From assembly GCA_023525715.1 (NCBI GenBank), contig CM042016.1, forward strand, positions 83,271,882-83,335,881: a DNA stretch of 64,000 nucleotides, in the 5' to 3' direction. Under the pieces are notes generated by a model. That model saw only the letters and a list, made by a program, of their open reading frames with translations, had not been told where the DNA came from and ran no database searches. The stretch comes from Cichorium intybus. Lineage: Eukaryota; Streptophyta; Magnoliopsida; Asterales; Asteraceae. Position 1 is the stretch's first letter. The number at the start of each line of letters is the position of its first letter. The position numbers were made by a program, and so were the translations under genes. This document shows positions 35,185 to 48,706 of this stretch, one piece after another.

Positions 35185-36282
35185 TGATAGGTTTTCTACT
35201 ACCCAAGAACAGGAAAACATGGCAGCGGAAACATACAAAAACTCTAAGGCAAGTAACATATACTAAAAACTATGTGGAAATTACTTATTGCATATTTACA
35301 ACTACAAGAAGGTTTAAGTGTACCAACCTTTAGCAAAACTGATTTGCTTGAAGAACCCTTTGAGAAAGTCGAAATCCTCAAATGCTAAGGAAGGTAGTAT
35401 CCAAAAGAGAATACCTCTAATGGATCACACCCAATTAGTCCTAACAATTAGGTTAATTAGGTTATTAAGAAAAGCTCGCTATAAAACCTTAGAGAATGAT
35501 TATAGATTCTAATCGAGAGAGAAGAGAAAAACTCTAGAGGAATGTCTACTAAAGTTGACGCAAATTATGACGTGCCAAGGGAGGGTTTTTATAGCCTCAA
35601 GGGTGATTAAGGATAAACCTTAGATATAAGCTTTATTCGAATTCAAACCGGATAAACCTTTTATCTTTAAATTCAAATACCCTTTAGCTGCCATATATAA
35701 CTTTATATATATTTATATTTGGCGATTTTAAGGGATTATATCCCTAAAATTTGTCCAACATATTTTACCCCAAATACATTCATTGCTCAACTATTGAACA
35801 ATTACAATTTAGTCCCTACACTTTTAATTAATCCCAAATTAATTCAAATTAATTCTAATTAATTATAATTAATTCTAACTAATTCCAAACTAGTTTCTAA
35901 TAAATTTATCATCACATAATAAATTAATAAACTATTTATTTCTCTATCTCTATTAACATTAATTCCATTTGGACTACTGAGGGCAACCCAAAAAGGACCC
36001 TGCTATTAATGGAATGTCCTTACTAATTTAGTTATGATCTTGGACACTATTCCAATAGTCTCCCACTTGGACAAGTCATCAACTACCATTAGTCATAAGT
36101 CTCTCACTTAATCCGCTGAGCGTGCTTCCTTAGCCACTGCCGAACTCTGAATCTTATTCTTGAGTCAGCCCTTAAGATAAGTGATCATCTATTCCTTTGT
36201 TCTACAAGATATCGTATGAACCTGAGACATAGATAAGAATTAATCTCGAGGTTCAAGATTATGTTTCCCGATTTCTGATTTA
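35185..36282 (-). mobile_element. Copia-5: 3' LTR and adjoining region of a minus-strand copia
   Basis: The LTR runs on the minus strand from about 36057 (TATTGGAATAGTG, an altered TGTTGG) to about 35185 (ACCTATCA). The internal side (36058 onward) has the purine-rich CAAGTGGGAGAC and then sequence homologous to 6392-6600 and 61492-61720. Cut at 36283 by the next LTR. No coding part remains. Confidence 0.75.
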
Positions 36283-38766
<2,484 letters not shown>

Positions 38767-39581
38767 TGTTGGATTAAAGTGTCTAAGCCATAACTATAAT
38801 TGATTCATATGTTTGAATTGATAGCAGCACAGTCCTTTTGGGTTACCCTCATAACCTGGCAGAGGATAAGATTACATATAGAGAGAAAGATTGATTTATT
38901 ATGGAGATAATATATTAATTAGAAAAGGGGAATAAATGATTTATTAATATATTATGAGAATAATATATTAATTAGAAATCATAATATTTAATTAATAATT
39001 GATCAAAAATTAATTGGAATTAATTTTGGGATTAATTGGATTAATTAAAGGTGCAGGGGCTGAATTGTAATTGTTCAATAGTTGAGCAATTGACAATTAG
39101 GGCATACCTAATTGGGTTGAACGAAATTGAGGCCGAAGGCCTTAGAGTTTCGCATCCCTTAATGGGTATTAGCATTATTTATGGCAGTGATAAGTAGATT
39201 CAGTTATATGATAAAAGCCTTATCATATCAGGATCTTAAATAAGGTAGTTATACTCCTTATTGTTTATCACCTGGAGGCTATAAATAAAGGCCTCCTCCA
39301 CCCCTCATAAGCCACAAAATTCTAGGGGTTTCTACCCTTCTCCTCTCTTGTTTTCTTGCTTGCTTGGTTTTGGGTGTGAACCATTAGAGGCACGACACTT
39401 GTGGTGCTTGCTTCCAAGAGATCTAAGGATCTAAAGGTTAGTTTTTCTTATTTATTTCTTTAGTAATTTTCTGTTGGCCTTTAGGGATTTTATTATATGT
39501 TCAAAGATAGAAAACATAGATCCTTTCTAGGTTGCATGTGAACTTAGGGTATTAGTTCATAGATTTGTAGAAAACCTTTCA
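38767..39581 (+). repeat. Copia-6 5' LTR, 815 bp
   Basis: TGTTGGATTAAAG to CCTTTCA. A TATAAATAA box at 39280-39288 marks the promoter, followed by a CT-rich leader. Confidence 0.9.
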
Positions 39582-39582
39582 G

Positions 39583-39594
39583 TGGTATCAGAGC
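39583..39594 (+). other. Copia-6 primer-binding site (initiator Met tRNA)
   Basis: Exact TGGTATCAGAGC, one base after the LTR. Confidence 0.92.
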
Positions 39595-40806
39595 TTTTTG
39601 GTTGTTTTCTAATTGAATTGCTATAATTGTTATCCTTAGATTTAGGTTTAAAGAAACTGAACCCTAAAAGAAGGCCTAATCAAAATTAGGGTTAGGGTTT
39701 TTGAAACCATAGCCTCCTCCCCCTTGTCTGCAATTTTGTGCTAGGGTTTTGGAAGGATTTTCCATTTTTGGTAATTGTGATTCTTTAATAAATGGAAACC
39801 TTAAACCCACTTAATTGCTATTTTCGAGATTTAGGGGTTTAAGATAGGATTAAATTAATTTGATTAATTTGTGATGCCTATCTGGATTTAATTAATTTAA
39901 TTAATTGTTTAATTAAAAGATAAATTAAATCATTTAAAGGTTTAAATTTAATTTTAAAATTAATAGTTAATTTTTCGAAAATTAAATAGATAAACCAGAA
40001 ATATTTTAAAGGTTTAAAATACCTCTTATATATTATAATTAAAAGTTAATGTTATATATATAAGATAAATTGGTTAGTCAAATCAATAGTAGGCCTCATT
40101 CACGAAACTGATCTATAAGGAGGGTATAACGAGACTGCCTATAAAATGGCGGTCTAATGGGTGTCCACTCTCACCCACCGCTCTCTTGATCAGTGGAGGG
40201 TCGTTAGGCGAACGGGTTTGATAGGACCGCTTAATCTCATTAAAAGTATAATGTTATTAATCAAAGTACTAGAACAGTTTTATAAAATCCCAAATCTGGT
40301 TACTTTAGGAAAATGTGAAAAGATGCTAACCCATGAAATTGCATATTACACTTTATGAGACATTAGTGGAGCGTGTGTGGTTAACTGGCACACTAATAGG
40401 CGCTCATAAAGAGTGGTAATGGGTTTCTCATGATTTATTATTATTGATGGAGCGTGTGTGGTTAACCGGCACATCAATTAGAGATGATAAATGACATTGA
40501 GGTTACCGAGCACATTTGCATGGTTATTCACATCTAGTTTGTGATCCTCGACATCCCAGTCACAAACGGTAGAGCATATCCGAGATTAAACATGCCATTG
40601 AACAGTTCAATGAATCTCACAGATCTAGGAATTTCATTAGATTGAAATTGATAAATGTTTATCTACCTTAATGACCATTATGTTGTGATTACGACATCCC
40701 TCTTCACACCATAGTTGGGGTATTTTGGATCCTAGCATTGTTAAATATATATGGGGTAATTATTTAAGAAGGATTAAAATTAAACTAACAAATTCAAATT
40801 TTATAA
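39595..40806 (+). other. Copia-6 leader, non-coding
   Basis: About 1.2 kb without a gene. The second half (40070-40790) shares the AATGGGTGTCC and GGAGCGTGTGTGGTTAACYG phrases with Copia-1 and Copia-4 leaders, so three copies of this leader type are in the window. Confidence 0.75.
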
Positions 40807-42700
40807 ATGTCTAAAGATAGTGTAAGTTCTCCTCCTTCTCCTCCTTCACCCATTTCTGAGAGTTTCAGAAAGCACCTGTTACATATGGTAAGGCTGACTG
40901 GCCTGAACTATGTGGTATGGCTTCACAAATAGAGAATGGTTCTTACTTTTGCTGGAAAGCCATATCTTATTGAGTGTCCGCTCCCCAAAGCATGGTATCA
41001 CACAGTGACATCGCAGCGGTCGTCATGCGGTCAAAAATAAGAAAAAATCACTCTCACTTAGCACAGTGGAAGTCAGGGTCGATCCACAGGAGTTATGTGG
41101 TCGAGTCTGGTGACAGATTACCAACTGCAGTGTCACGCCACAGTCAGAGGACCTAGTTCCTAGCTTTTGACAACTAAACCCTAAAGAGCATAAAGTCCAA
41201 TAATCCAAACAATCATGAACCAAACTATCAACCAAATCGATAAGTAACCCTAATTGGTCACTGAAATCAGAAATGGAATTCAGTACAATCAAGGTCAAAC
41301 CAATATCAAACACAATCTAAACATCCAACTTTCATTCACAAGCATAAATACCGAAAATAAGGCAAATAACATAAACCAAATCAAATATGAACTAAGCTAA
41401 ACTAAACCAAGTTTACTTGCTGATTCCAGAAGTACATTCCAGAGAAATCAGAAGCAAATACAATCCCAAAACATCTACACAAGCATTCAACATTAACAAT
41501 ACCGAAAAAGTGCAATATACTTGAACCGAATGATTACTTTGATAAACCAAAAACCAAATCAGATCCAAAGGTTTTAAAATAGTAAACAACTATCTAAAAT
41601 CAGTAACAAAGACTTAATGCCACTGGTTGTCACTCCCAAGGACATTAGCCAACTATCACTAATTATTTACTAAGTGAAAATTAAAACTAAAAACATAAAA
41701 TTACCAAATGATGGTTTCAAAAGCTAAATCTCGGAGTCAAAGAGCCTTGGGGGTTGATTTTACACTAGGTCTTCGCTAGTTTTTTCGACCTAAAAACCTC
41801 TATTTATAGTTGCAAAAATCTCGAGACCGCGCCACGCGTTAATGAATCCCACGTCGCGTGTAGGGGTTTATCCCCGTTTCTTCGGAATTTGAATGTTTTC
41901 CACCGCCTCATCACCGCGTCACGCCTTGATGATTTCCGCGGCGCGCGTACGTATTTTCCTGATTTTTCCTTGATCTTCAAACTTCTTCCAAATTGCACAC
42001 TTTTAGTCCCTGTTTTCATTATTTCTTTCCAAACAAGTGCTGGCACGAAAAGTGAGAATACCAAGATGTATATGATATAATTTCACTACGAATAGGGCTC
42101 AACAACGACTAAAATATATGATATTACTAGGCTTTGCCACACAGCAGCTTGTGATGAGCATGTCCCCTTGACCATTAAGTCCAAGGAAGTTCGTTGCCTC
42201 ATGCTATTGATCATTGACCCCAAGTTCCGCAGGGATTTAGAATTCCGGGGGTCAGATAAGTTAGCACAGCTGGTTGAGGAAAGGTTCCGAGAACCGGTTG
42301 AAAAAAGATGAGCTAAGATCTTCAAAGAGCTTGAAGTGTGCGGGAAGTAGCAGCAGTTCACATGTTCTCAGATTGAGAGATACATAGGTGAACTGTATAA
42401 ATTTGGTCACCCTCTAATCAGGAGTTGAGCATTAACTCGGCTCACTGGTATGTTCATCCAGATGTACAGGAAGGGTAACCAGATAAGACAATCATGGAAA
42501 TGCATTCAATGTTGACTCTGTATGAGTCGTTTATGGAGAAGCATAGTTCTATTGATTCAGCTTCTTCAAGATTGAGTCCAGTAATAAGACACATCAAGAA
42601 ATAATCCAGATCGTCTGGACCGGTTCATCGATGTCTCAAACTGGGAATCCACAAGGTGGGACACAGTCATAGAAAGATTGGAAAAATGCTCTGAGGCCGA
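40807..42700 (+). pseudogene. gag: Copia-6 gag, split by a solo LTR
   Basis: ATG at 40807 starts a serine- and proline-rich N-terminus followed by HMVRLTGLNYVVWL and RMVLTFAGKPYLIE, the plant copia gag opening. A TAG lies at 40930-40932. The solo LTR and one copy of its 5-bp duplication occupy 41006-42144; the gag frame then continues in register on the far side with words such as KEVRCLMLL..DPKFR and LVEERFRE. Further stops and shifts follow. The homology fades at about 42700 and no zinc knuckle is seen. Confidence 0.75.
41006..42139 (-). repeat. Athila-type solo LTR, 1134 bp, TSD CACAG
   Basis: On the minus strand it starts TGGCAAAGCCTAG (42139) and ends GCGATGTCA (41006). It is homologous along its length to the Athila-B LTRs, including TATAAATAG (41800-41808). 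CACAG flanks it at 41001-41005 and 42140-42144, and the interrupted gag codons continue in register, so both boundaries are secure. It is not the missing end of Athila-A because it has its own duplication. Confidence 0.93.
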
Positions 42701-43200
42701 ACGGTTTGGCAACTCAGGAATATCTTAAAACTCAGAACTACTGATCCTTAATTCCTTGATACATGATGTGTTTCTCACATATGCTCTGTATGCATGGAGT
42801 CTGTAGGATGCCGGATATTGTTGCATAGGAGCATATTCAGATTGGATCTGAAGCTCATGCAGTTTTGGAGTTTATTTAGATATTATGACCTTGTTATTAG
42901 CTTATTAGATACGTGCGACATTGTCTATCATATAGTACATTGTTCAAGGATATTTTATTTTTTAAAATGTTGATTTTCTTGTAATACATGTTTGTTTAAA
43001 ATTATCCTTGAAATGTTGTATGAGTGTGATAATTGCATGAATGGCAATAACTTGAATGTTGATACATCCAAAGTGTTTTGGATTCATGAATTGTGTCCTC
43101 TATGATTGTTAAAGTAAAATTTTATAAGGATCAATTCAACCAAAGGTCCAGTTAGACAGGACTTTGGAATCATTTCACTTAGAGTCACATGATGAATTGA
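42701..43200 (+). other. Non-coding AT-rich stretch, probable copia 3' region
   Basis: No frame of note. The wording near 43060-43190 (TGTTTTGGATTCATGAA, ACAGGACTTTGGAATCA) resembles the untranslated region that precedes the 3' LTR of non-autonomous copias, but this is from general acquaintance and not shown by a second copy here. Confidence 0.4.
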
Positions 43201-43614
43201 GTCCTTGTCTTCCCCACCGAACCGCGGCACGGTGCTGCACAAACAGACCACACAAAACAATTTTTTTTTGCAAAATAAGTCCTTGTCTTCCCTACCGAAC
43301 CGCGGCGCGGCCCAAGAACCAGGGCGCGGTGGGCGAGCGACTGTTTCGAAATCCAAACCCCAACTCCTTAATTTTCACCTGTTAACTCAATCCAAAACCA
43401 CTACAAGGTAGCCTAAGTACCGACTAGCCCTTCTAGGGTGCTCATTTGGCAAACAAAACACCCTACGAGCCAGCATTGCTGATTTCTAAGTTTTTTTTTG
43501 TTTTTGGAGAAATCAACCAATTTTTGCTGCCTAAATGCTTGTAATAATCAGTAAAAATGAGTTAGAACAACGTAACTCAATCATAGGAAAAGAATAGACG
43601 AGAAAAACACGAGA
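43201..43614 (-). other. Athila-A spacer before the envelope-position ORF
   Basis: The minus strand matches Athila-B 48470-48690: GGTGTTTTGTTTGCC-like word, TTAGGCTACCTTG, GCGCCGCGG words, and a splice-acceptor-like end TTTGTGCAG near 43244. After this a segment of about 30 bp with GCGGTTCGGT..GGAAGACAAGGACT is repeated (43192-43225 and 43273-43305), and Athila homology stops where the ORF should start. Confidence 0.75.
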
Positions 43615-43619
43615 AATAC
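43615..43619. repeat. Target duplication AATAC (left) of Athila-B
   Basis: Identical to 52020-52024 on the other side of the element. Confidence 0.92.
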
Positions 43620-44730
43620 TGACAAAGCCTAGTGATATCAAGTATTTTAGGCGTTGTTGAGCCCTGTTCTTGATAAAATTATATCAAATATGTCTGGGTA
43701 TTCTCACTTTTCGTGCCAGGACTTGTTTGGAGAAAAAGAATAGAAACAGGGACTAAAAGCGTGCAAAATGAAGAAGTTGGGAAGGAATGAAAAATCAAGA
43801 GAACTCGTACGCGCGCCACGGGAATCAACTATGCACGACGCGGGCTTAAGGCGGTGGAACACATTCAAATGCCGAAGAAAACGGGAAAAGATAAGTACGC
43901 GCGCCGCGGATTTCATTTCTGCGCGGCGCGGTTGCGGGAAATTTGCAAGTATAAATAGATGCATTTCCAGCCGAAAACCCTAGCAAAGACCGGGTGTAAA
44001 CATCGACCTTGAAGCTCTTTGACTCCAGGATTTCATTTCAGCAAGCTCACAATTGGTATTTTATGTTTTTGGATTTAATTTCCTTTTAGTAGTAAGTAGT
44101 TTTGTAGCTAAAGTCTTTGGGAGTGACAACCACTGACTTTGAGCACTTAGGTTTCTGATCTCAGAAACATTTGGTTACTGTTTTGTGAGTGGAATTCAGT
44201 TTTTGTGAATGAAAAGCATTTGGTTACATTTAATCTTAGCTTTTCGGTGTTTTGGATGTTTGTGTTTGATTTGATTGATTGATTGTGTTTTGGAAATTGT
44301 TTTGGACCTTGTTAGGACTGTTTTCCTTAGCTGAAATCAGTAGTTAATTAGGTTATTTGGTAAGCATTAAACCTTGGCTAGTAACTGTTCAGTAGGACTT
44401 TAACTAGTGGTTAGTCTATGCTTTGCTTGGTTTGGCTTGTTTGGATGCTTTTGATTGCTTCTGATTCAGAGATGTACTTCTGATTTCAGAAAGTGACTAG
44501 GTCATTTGGACATAGCTTAGCTTGGCTTGAGTGTTTGATCATTGTCTCATTTGCTAGTGATAGGAAAATAGAAACCAGATCCTCCGACTATAGCTGTGAC
44601 ACTATTAGTTGGTAATCTCTCATCTAGTCTAACCACGAAGCTCCTGTGGATCGACCCTGACTACCGCTATACTAGTGTATGTTTGGTATTTCTCTTATTT
44701 TTGACCGCACGACGACCTCTGCGTGTGTCA
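43620..44730 (+). repeat. Athila-B 5' LTR, 1111 bp
   Basis: TGACAAAGCC to GCGTGTGTCA. TATAAATAG at 43950-43958. Upstream of it lies a cluster of GCGCCGCGG-type words (43810-43930). Confidence 0.95.
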
Positions 44731-44735
44731 AATTT

Positions 44736-44753
44736 TGGCGCCGTTGCCGGGGA
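44736..44753 (+). other. Athila-B primer-binding site (Asp tRNA)
   Basis: TGGCGCCGTTGCCGGGGA, five bases after the LTR, the site characteristic of Athila and related elements. Confidence 0.92.
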
Positions 44754-44855
44754 GCTGTGAGCTTAGGTTAGGTGAGTAGTAGGAACTTGTTTCTTGCTTT
44801 TTGAAATTTCATTTTGGTTTGATTTTTGATTTTTGTGGGCGTGTTGCACTAGTGC

Positions 44856-47800
44856 ATGCGTACCCGCAGGGGAAAGCAATTATCCCCATTGCAGTTTGAT
44901 TCTGAGATTGAGCGTACTGCACGCAAACTCCGTGCCCGTAGGCGTTTAAGCATCATGAATTTTAGTCAAGTTAGCAGTAGTCCGGTCAGTGTTGCCCAGT
45001 ATCCGTCAGGTGAGGCAACGGGGATGTTTTCCATTCCCCCACTTTCAGAATTTCAGTTTGGGAGCACGAGTGCTTCTGGTGGTGCAGTTTCAGCCCCTGC
45101 ACCCATACCATCTTGCACTCCACCATCTATCCCACCATTTACACCCGCTTCACAACCCCAATCCACCAATCCATTTACTTCTGCTATGACTTGGGGAGAG
45201 CCGACCCGAGATGGCACCCCAGCTCCTAGACAGCATACACCAACATCCCAACCACAACCAGCCCTCTTTAAACCTCAACCCACATACCAAACAACACAAC
45301 CTATACACTTTCAACCACCGCCTCAGCCACGATACCATTACCCAGAGACGGAGGAAGTGTATGATGAGGAAGATGAAGGATGGGTGCCACCAGCACCACA
45401 ACCACAATGGAACCGAGGTCGGGGACCTTTTAGAAGAACACCACAATATCCACCACCAGGTCAGCGGGAGTACAATGATCATCTTTACGGTAACCCCGCC
45501 CAACCTTTACATTTTGCACAACCGAGACGGCAATCGGTTGCATCACATTTCCAACCGAGGTAATATGATGATTCGTCGCCGATCTATATTCCTGATAACA
45601 TAGATTCGCAAGTAGAGATTAGACCTCAGTTATTAGGAATATTACCAGAATTTAGAGGATATAAGCAGGACGATCCCTATAATCATTTATATGAATTCTT
45701 AGCGATCGCTAATGCTAATAATCCCAGAAACACAAATAGAAATATTTTTAGGCTTAGACTGTTTCCGTTCACCCTTAAGGATAAAGCCAAGTATTGGTTC
45801 ACATCGTTGCCATCAAACATCATCACTACGTGGGATCAGCTCAAGGCAAAGTTCCTTCAGGAATTTTATCCAGCGAGCAAAACAACTGAAATCAGAAGAG
45901 TTATCTAGTATTTCCAGCAGAAGCCTGGAGAAGCTTTTCATGAAGCCTTTGACAGATTAAGGGAGTTGTTGCGATCTTGTCCACGTCATGAGATTCCCAG
46001 GTGGCAGTTGGTCAAGCTGTTCTTCGAAGGAGTTAGTGAAACACACCAGGCCATGATAAATGCCTCATCCAGTGGGACATTTATATGGCATGACCCAGAA
46101 GAAGCCTTGCAGTTTTTGGAGCAGTTGAGTAATGGATCCAAAGCAAACTTTTCCACCAGGAAAACTATAAGTACGGCGGCAGCGGTAGGAGTCGATGCTG
46201 ATTGGAAAAAGGAAGTGAAAAAGGAAATCAGTGAACTAAACAAGAATTTTGACAGACTTATGTCAACATTACAGAATGGACCGCCAAGTTCATCACAAGC
46301 AGGTCAAGGAGGACCTAAGACTCACGAGGCAAATCAAGTTTATGGCCAGGGTCAAGGCAAGCACAATAATGGACGACCCTACAGACCATACAACCAGGGA
46401 CCACAACAAAACTTTAGGCAAAACAATTATCAGGGTCAGTCGACTAGTCAGCCTAGAAACCATCAGCCTGCGAACAATGGAAACAACAATGGAAACGGAA
46501 ACAACAACGCTCCAGGGACCCAAGAAGAGATGATAGCAAAGATGTATGATATGGTCACTACGACACAACAACAATCTCAAGCGAATGCAAAGGCCATCGC
46601 AAATATGGAGAGACAAATAGGTCAAATGGCTGCAGACCAGCAAAAGAGAGATAGTGGCAAGTTGCCGAGTGCTACTGAAGTCAATCCTACGCATAATCAG
46701 CGTCCAGGGAAGGAACGAGTCAACACTGTTGAATCAGGATGGCGAAAGGTCACTCTGGAGGACTTGTTCGAAGTCGGGAGTGAAGTGAGATCAAGGGAAG
46801 AAGGAAAGGCTCTAGAAAGCGAGGAAAGTAAAGCAGGAGGAGTTCCGGTTGAGAATGGCACTCAACCAGAAACAGATAAAGAGATCCAAAAGGAAGAGCA
46901 AGTAACAATAGCAAGGATCAAACAGAAGAAGAAGAATAGGAAAGAAAAGAAGAAGCAGGAAGCATCCAGATCAAAGGGACCCTTAATGAATCAGCCCCTA
47001 TGGGATGAGCTTAAGGATGTCCCTGAAGACACCAGGATCCTGCAAGAAATGTGTGAACAAAATGGGAAGAGCAAAGCACCTACACCAAAAACAGTGAGAT
47101 TGACTGTGAGAGCCAGCGAGGCATTATTGGGAACACTACCCAAAAAGGAAAAGGACCCCGGATCACCATTGATCACTACAACTGTAGGGGACGTGGTTAT
47201 TCGAAATACCCTGTTAGATTTGGGAGCAAGTGTTAACATCTTGCCAGGATACCTGTACGACAAGTACAAAAACGAGGAAATTGAGCCAGCAGAAGTCATA
47301 TTGCAGCTGGCTGACCAATCAACTACGGTATCTAGGGGAAAGCTAACAAATGTCATAGTCAAAGTAGGGGACTTTTTCTATCCCGTAGATTTTCTGGTCA
47401 TGGAATATGAGATTCCGGACGATGCGCCCGCGCTTATCTTAGGGCGTCCATTCTTAGCTACTGCCGGGTCAGTGATCAACTGCAAGACTGGAGATATGGA
47501 TATTTTCTTCGGGACCAGGAAAAGAAGATTGAATATGTTCGGGAACCCAATCTCATTACCTTCGGAAGAAAATGGCAAACCGGCAGACAGAAAAACATTA
47601 ATGGAGCCAGGAATCAGGAGCAAAGAAAAGATATGGACACGTACGGGAGAGGGAGGAAAAGAGGAAATCTTAAAGGAAACCAAGGACCACCCGTTGTCCA
47701 CCATCGACAAGGAACAATTGCTGGACATGTTAGAGATGATGGAAGCAAGGCATCAGCAATATGAAAGAGAATCCAGAAAACGAGACGCGAATGTTTTTGA

Positions 47801-47950
47801 GCTCTTGAAATCTCAACAATAATGGATCAGTGGTGTGAGTGATCGGATGACCCAACTCACATCCCTTATGACAATGATGGCCAATAATTTCATGCCAGAA
47901 TACCAGCAAACGCCATCAAGAGGTCAAGAAGAAGAAGAAGGGTCAGCTTA
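44856..47950 (+). pseudogene. gag: Athila gag-protease polyprotein, three in-frame stops
   Basis: One reading frame runs from ATG 44856 to a stop near 47950, interrupted by TAA 45561-45563, TAG 45906-45908 and TAA 47820-47822. Residues 1 to about 235 are basic then proline- and glutamine-rich. The capsid follows with LPEFRGYKQDDPYNHLYEF, FPFTLKDKAKYWFTSLP and WDQLKAKFLQEFYP (the gag core of plant Ty3/gypsy), then an asparagine-rich linker (46330-46510) and a lysine-rich stretch. The aspartic protease shows LLDLGASVNILPGYLYDKY (near 47212-47270), the DLGAS form typical of Athila, and LILGRPFLATAGSV. The C-terminal tail WISGVSDRMTQLTS resumes after the third stop. No zinc knuckle, RT or integrase. 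Confidence 0.88.
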
Positions 47951-48706
47951 GGAGTAGAACGTCTGGCTGAAGACGTTAAACTTAGCGCTTGTTGGGAGGC
48001 AACCGATCGTGTCATAAGTTAGGATACATTTCTTAAAAATAAAATACAAAAATACATCAAACTTTCTGCAGGTACTAGTGGTTTGAAATAAGTGTGGGGT
48101 CATTTGAGAAGTTTTGAAATTTTTGAAGTTTGCGCCGCGGGTATTGGAATTACGCGACGCGAGATCGTAAACCAACCCGAAGCGCAGGGGTTGATTTGGA
48201 CACGCGCGACGCGCAAAGAGCAAACCCGCGACGCGGTAAACGATCAGTCGGTTTTTCTCCTTTATAAGGTAAACCGCGGCTTGCATGACCCACACGCGAC
48301 TCGGAGCTCTGGTTATTGAAATTTTCTTGCGATTTTTCTTGCTTATTGTGTTTCTACTACCAAGGTATGCCATTCTAACTATCTATTACTCGTTAAAACT
48401 AGAGATTAGGTAGTTAATTTTAGTGATTTGCCCAAAATAGTTCAAAACTTAGAATCACTAATGCTAGCTTATAGGGTGTTTGTTTTGCTAAATAGAGACC
48501 CTAGATGAGCTAGTTGGCACTTAGGCTACCTTGTGGTGTGATTAGACTGAATTTTAGCAGGTTAAATTGAGATTTTGGATCGGGGTTTGGAAACAGCCAT
48601 ACGCCGCGCCGCGCCCTTGCTCTTGGGCCGTGCCGCGGTGCGGTGGGGAGGAAAAGGACTAATTTTGCAAAATTTTTTGTTTTGTGCTATGTGTTTTCTT
48701 TTGCAG
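47951..48706 (+). other. Spacer between protease and envelope-position ORF
   Basis: Opens with the conserved phrase GCGCTTGTTGGGAGGCAACC (47979-48003 region), widespread in plant Athila/Tat elements just before the last ORF, normally after integrase. Here it follows protease directly, marking where pol is missing. GC-rich words (GCGCCGCGG, GCGACGCG) cluster at 48130-48310 and 48600-48640. It ends in TGTGTTTTCTTTTGCAG, a good splice acceptor, at 48690-48706. Confidence 0.8.

Larger units (their letters stand above)
38767..43200 (+). mobile_element. Copia-6: copia element with gag but no visible pol
   Basis: Complete 5' LTR, primer site, leader and gag remnant, followed not by integrase or RT but by an AT-rich stretch that resembles a 3' untranslated region. 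Gag is split by an Athila-type solo LTR. The 3' LTR is not found; the sequence changes to Athila-A at about 43200. The five bases before the LTR are GTTAG. The LTR is related to that of Copia-7 (60725-61491). Confidence 0.75.

Noticed and set aside
41006..42139. 3' LTR of Athila-A
   Set aside because: Same orientation, but it has its own CACAG duplication inside a copia gag, so it is an independent solo LTR.
43164..43411. Small Pro/Arg-rich plus-strand frames
   Set aside because: They arise from the CG-rich words of the minus-strand Athila-A spacer.
45150..45503. Antisense frames across Athila gag (also 46293-46694, 47378-47728)
   Set aside because: They are shadows of the gag-protease frame, with compositions expected from its reverse complement.
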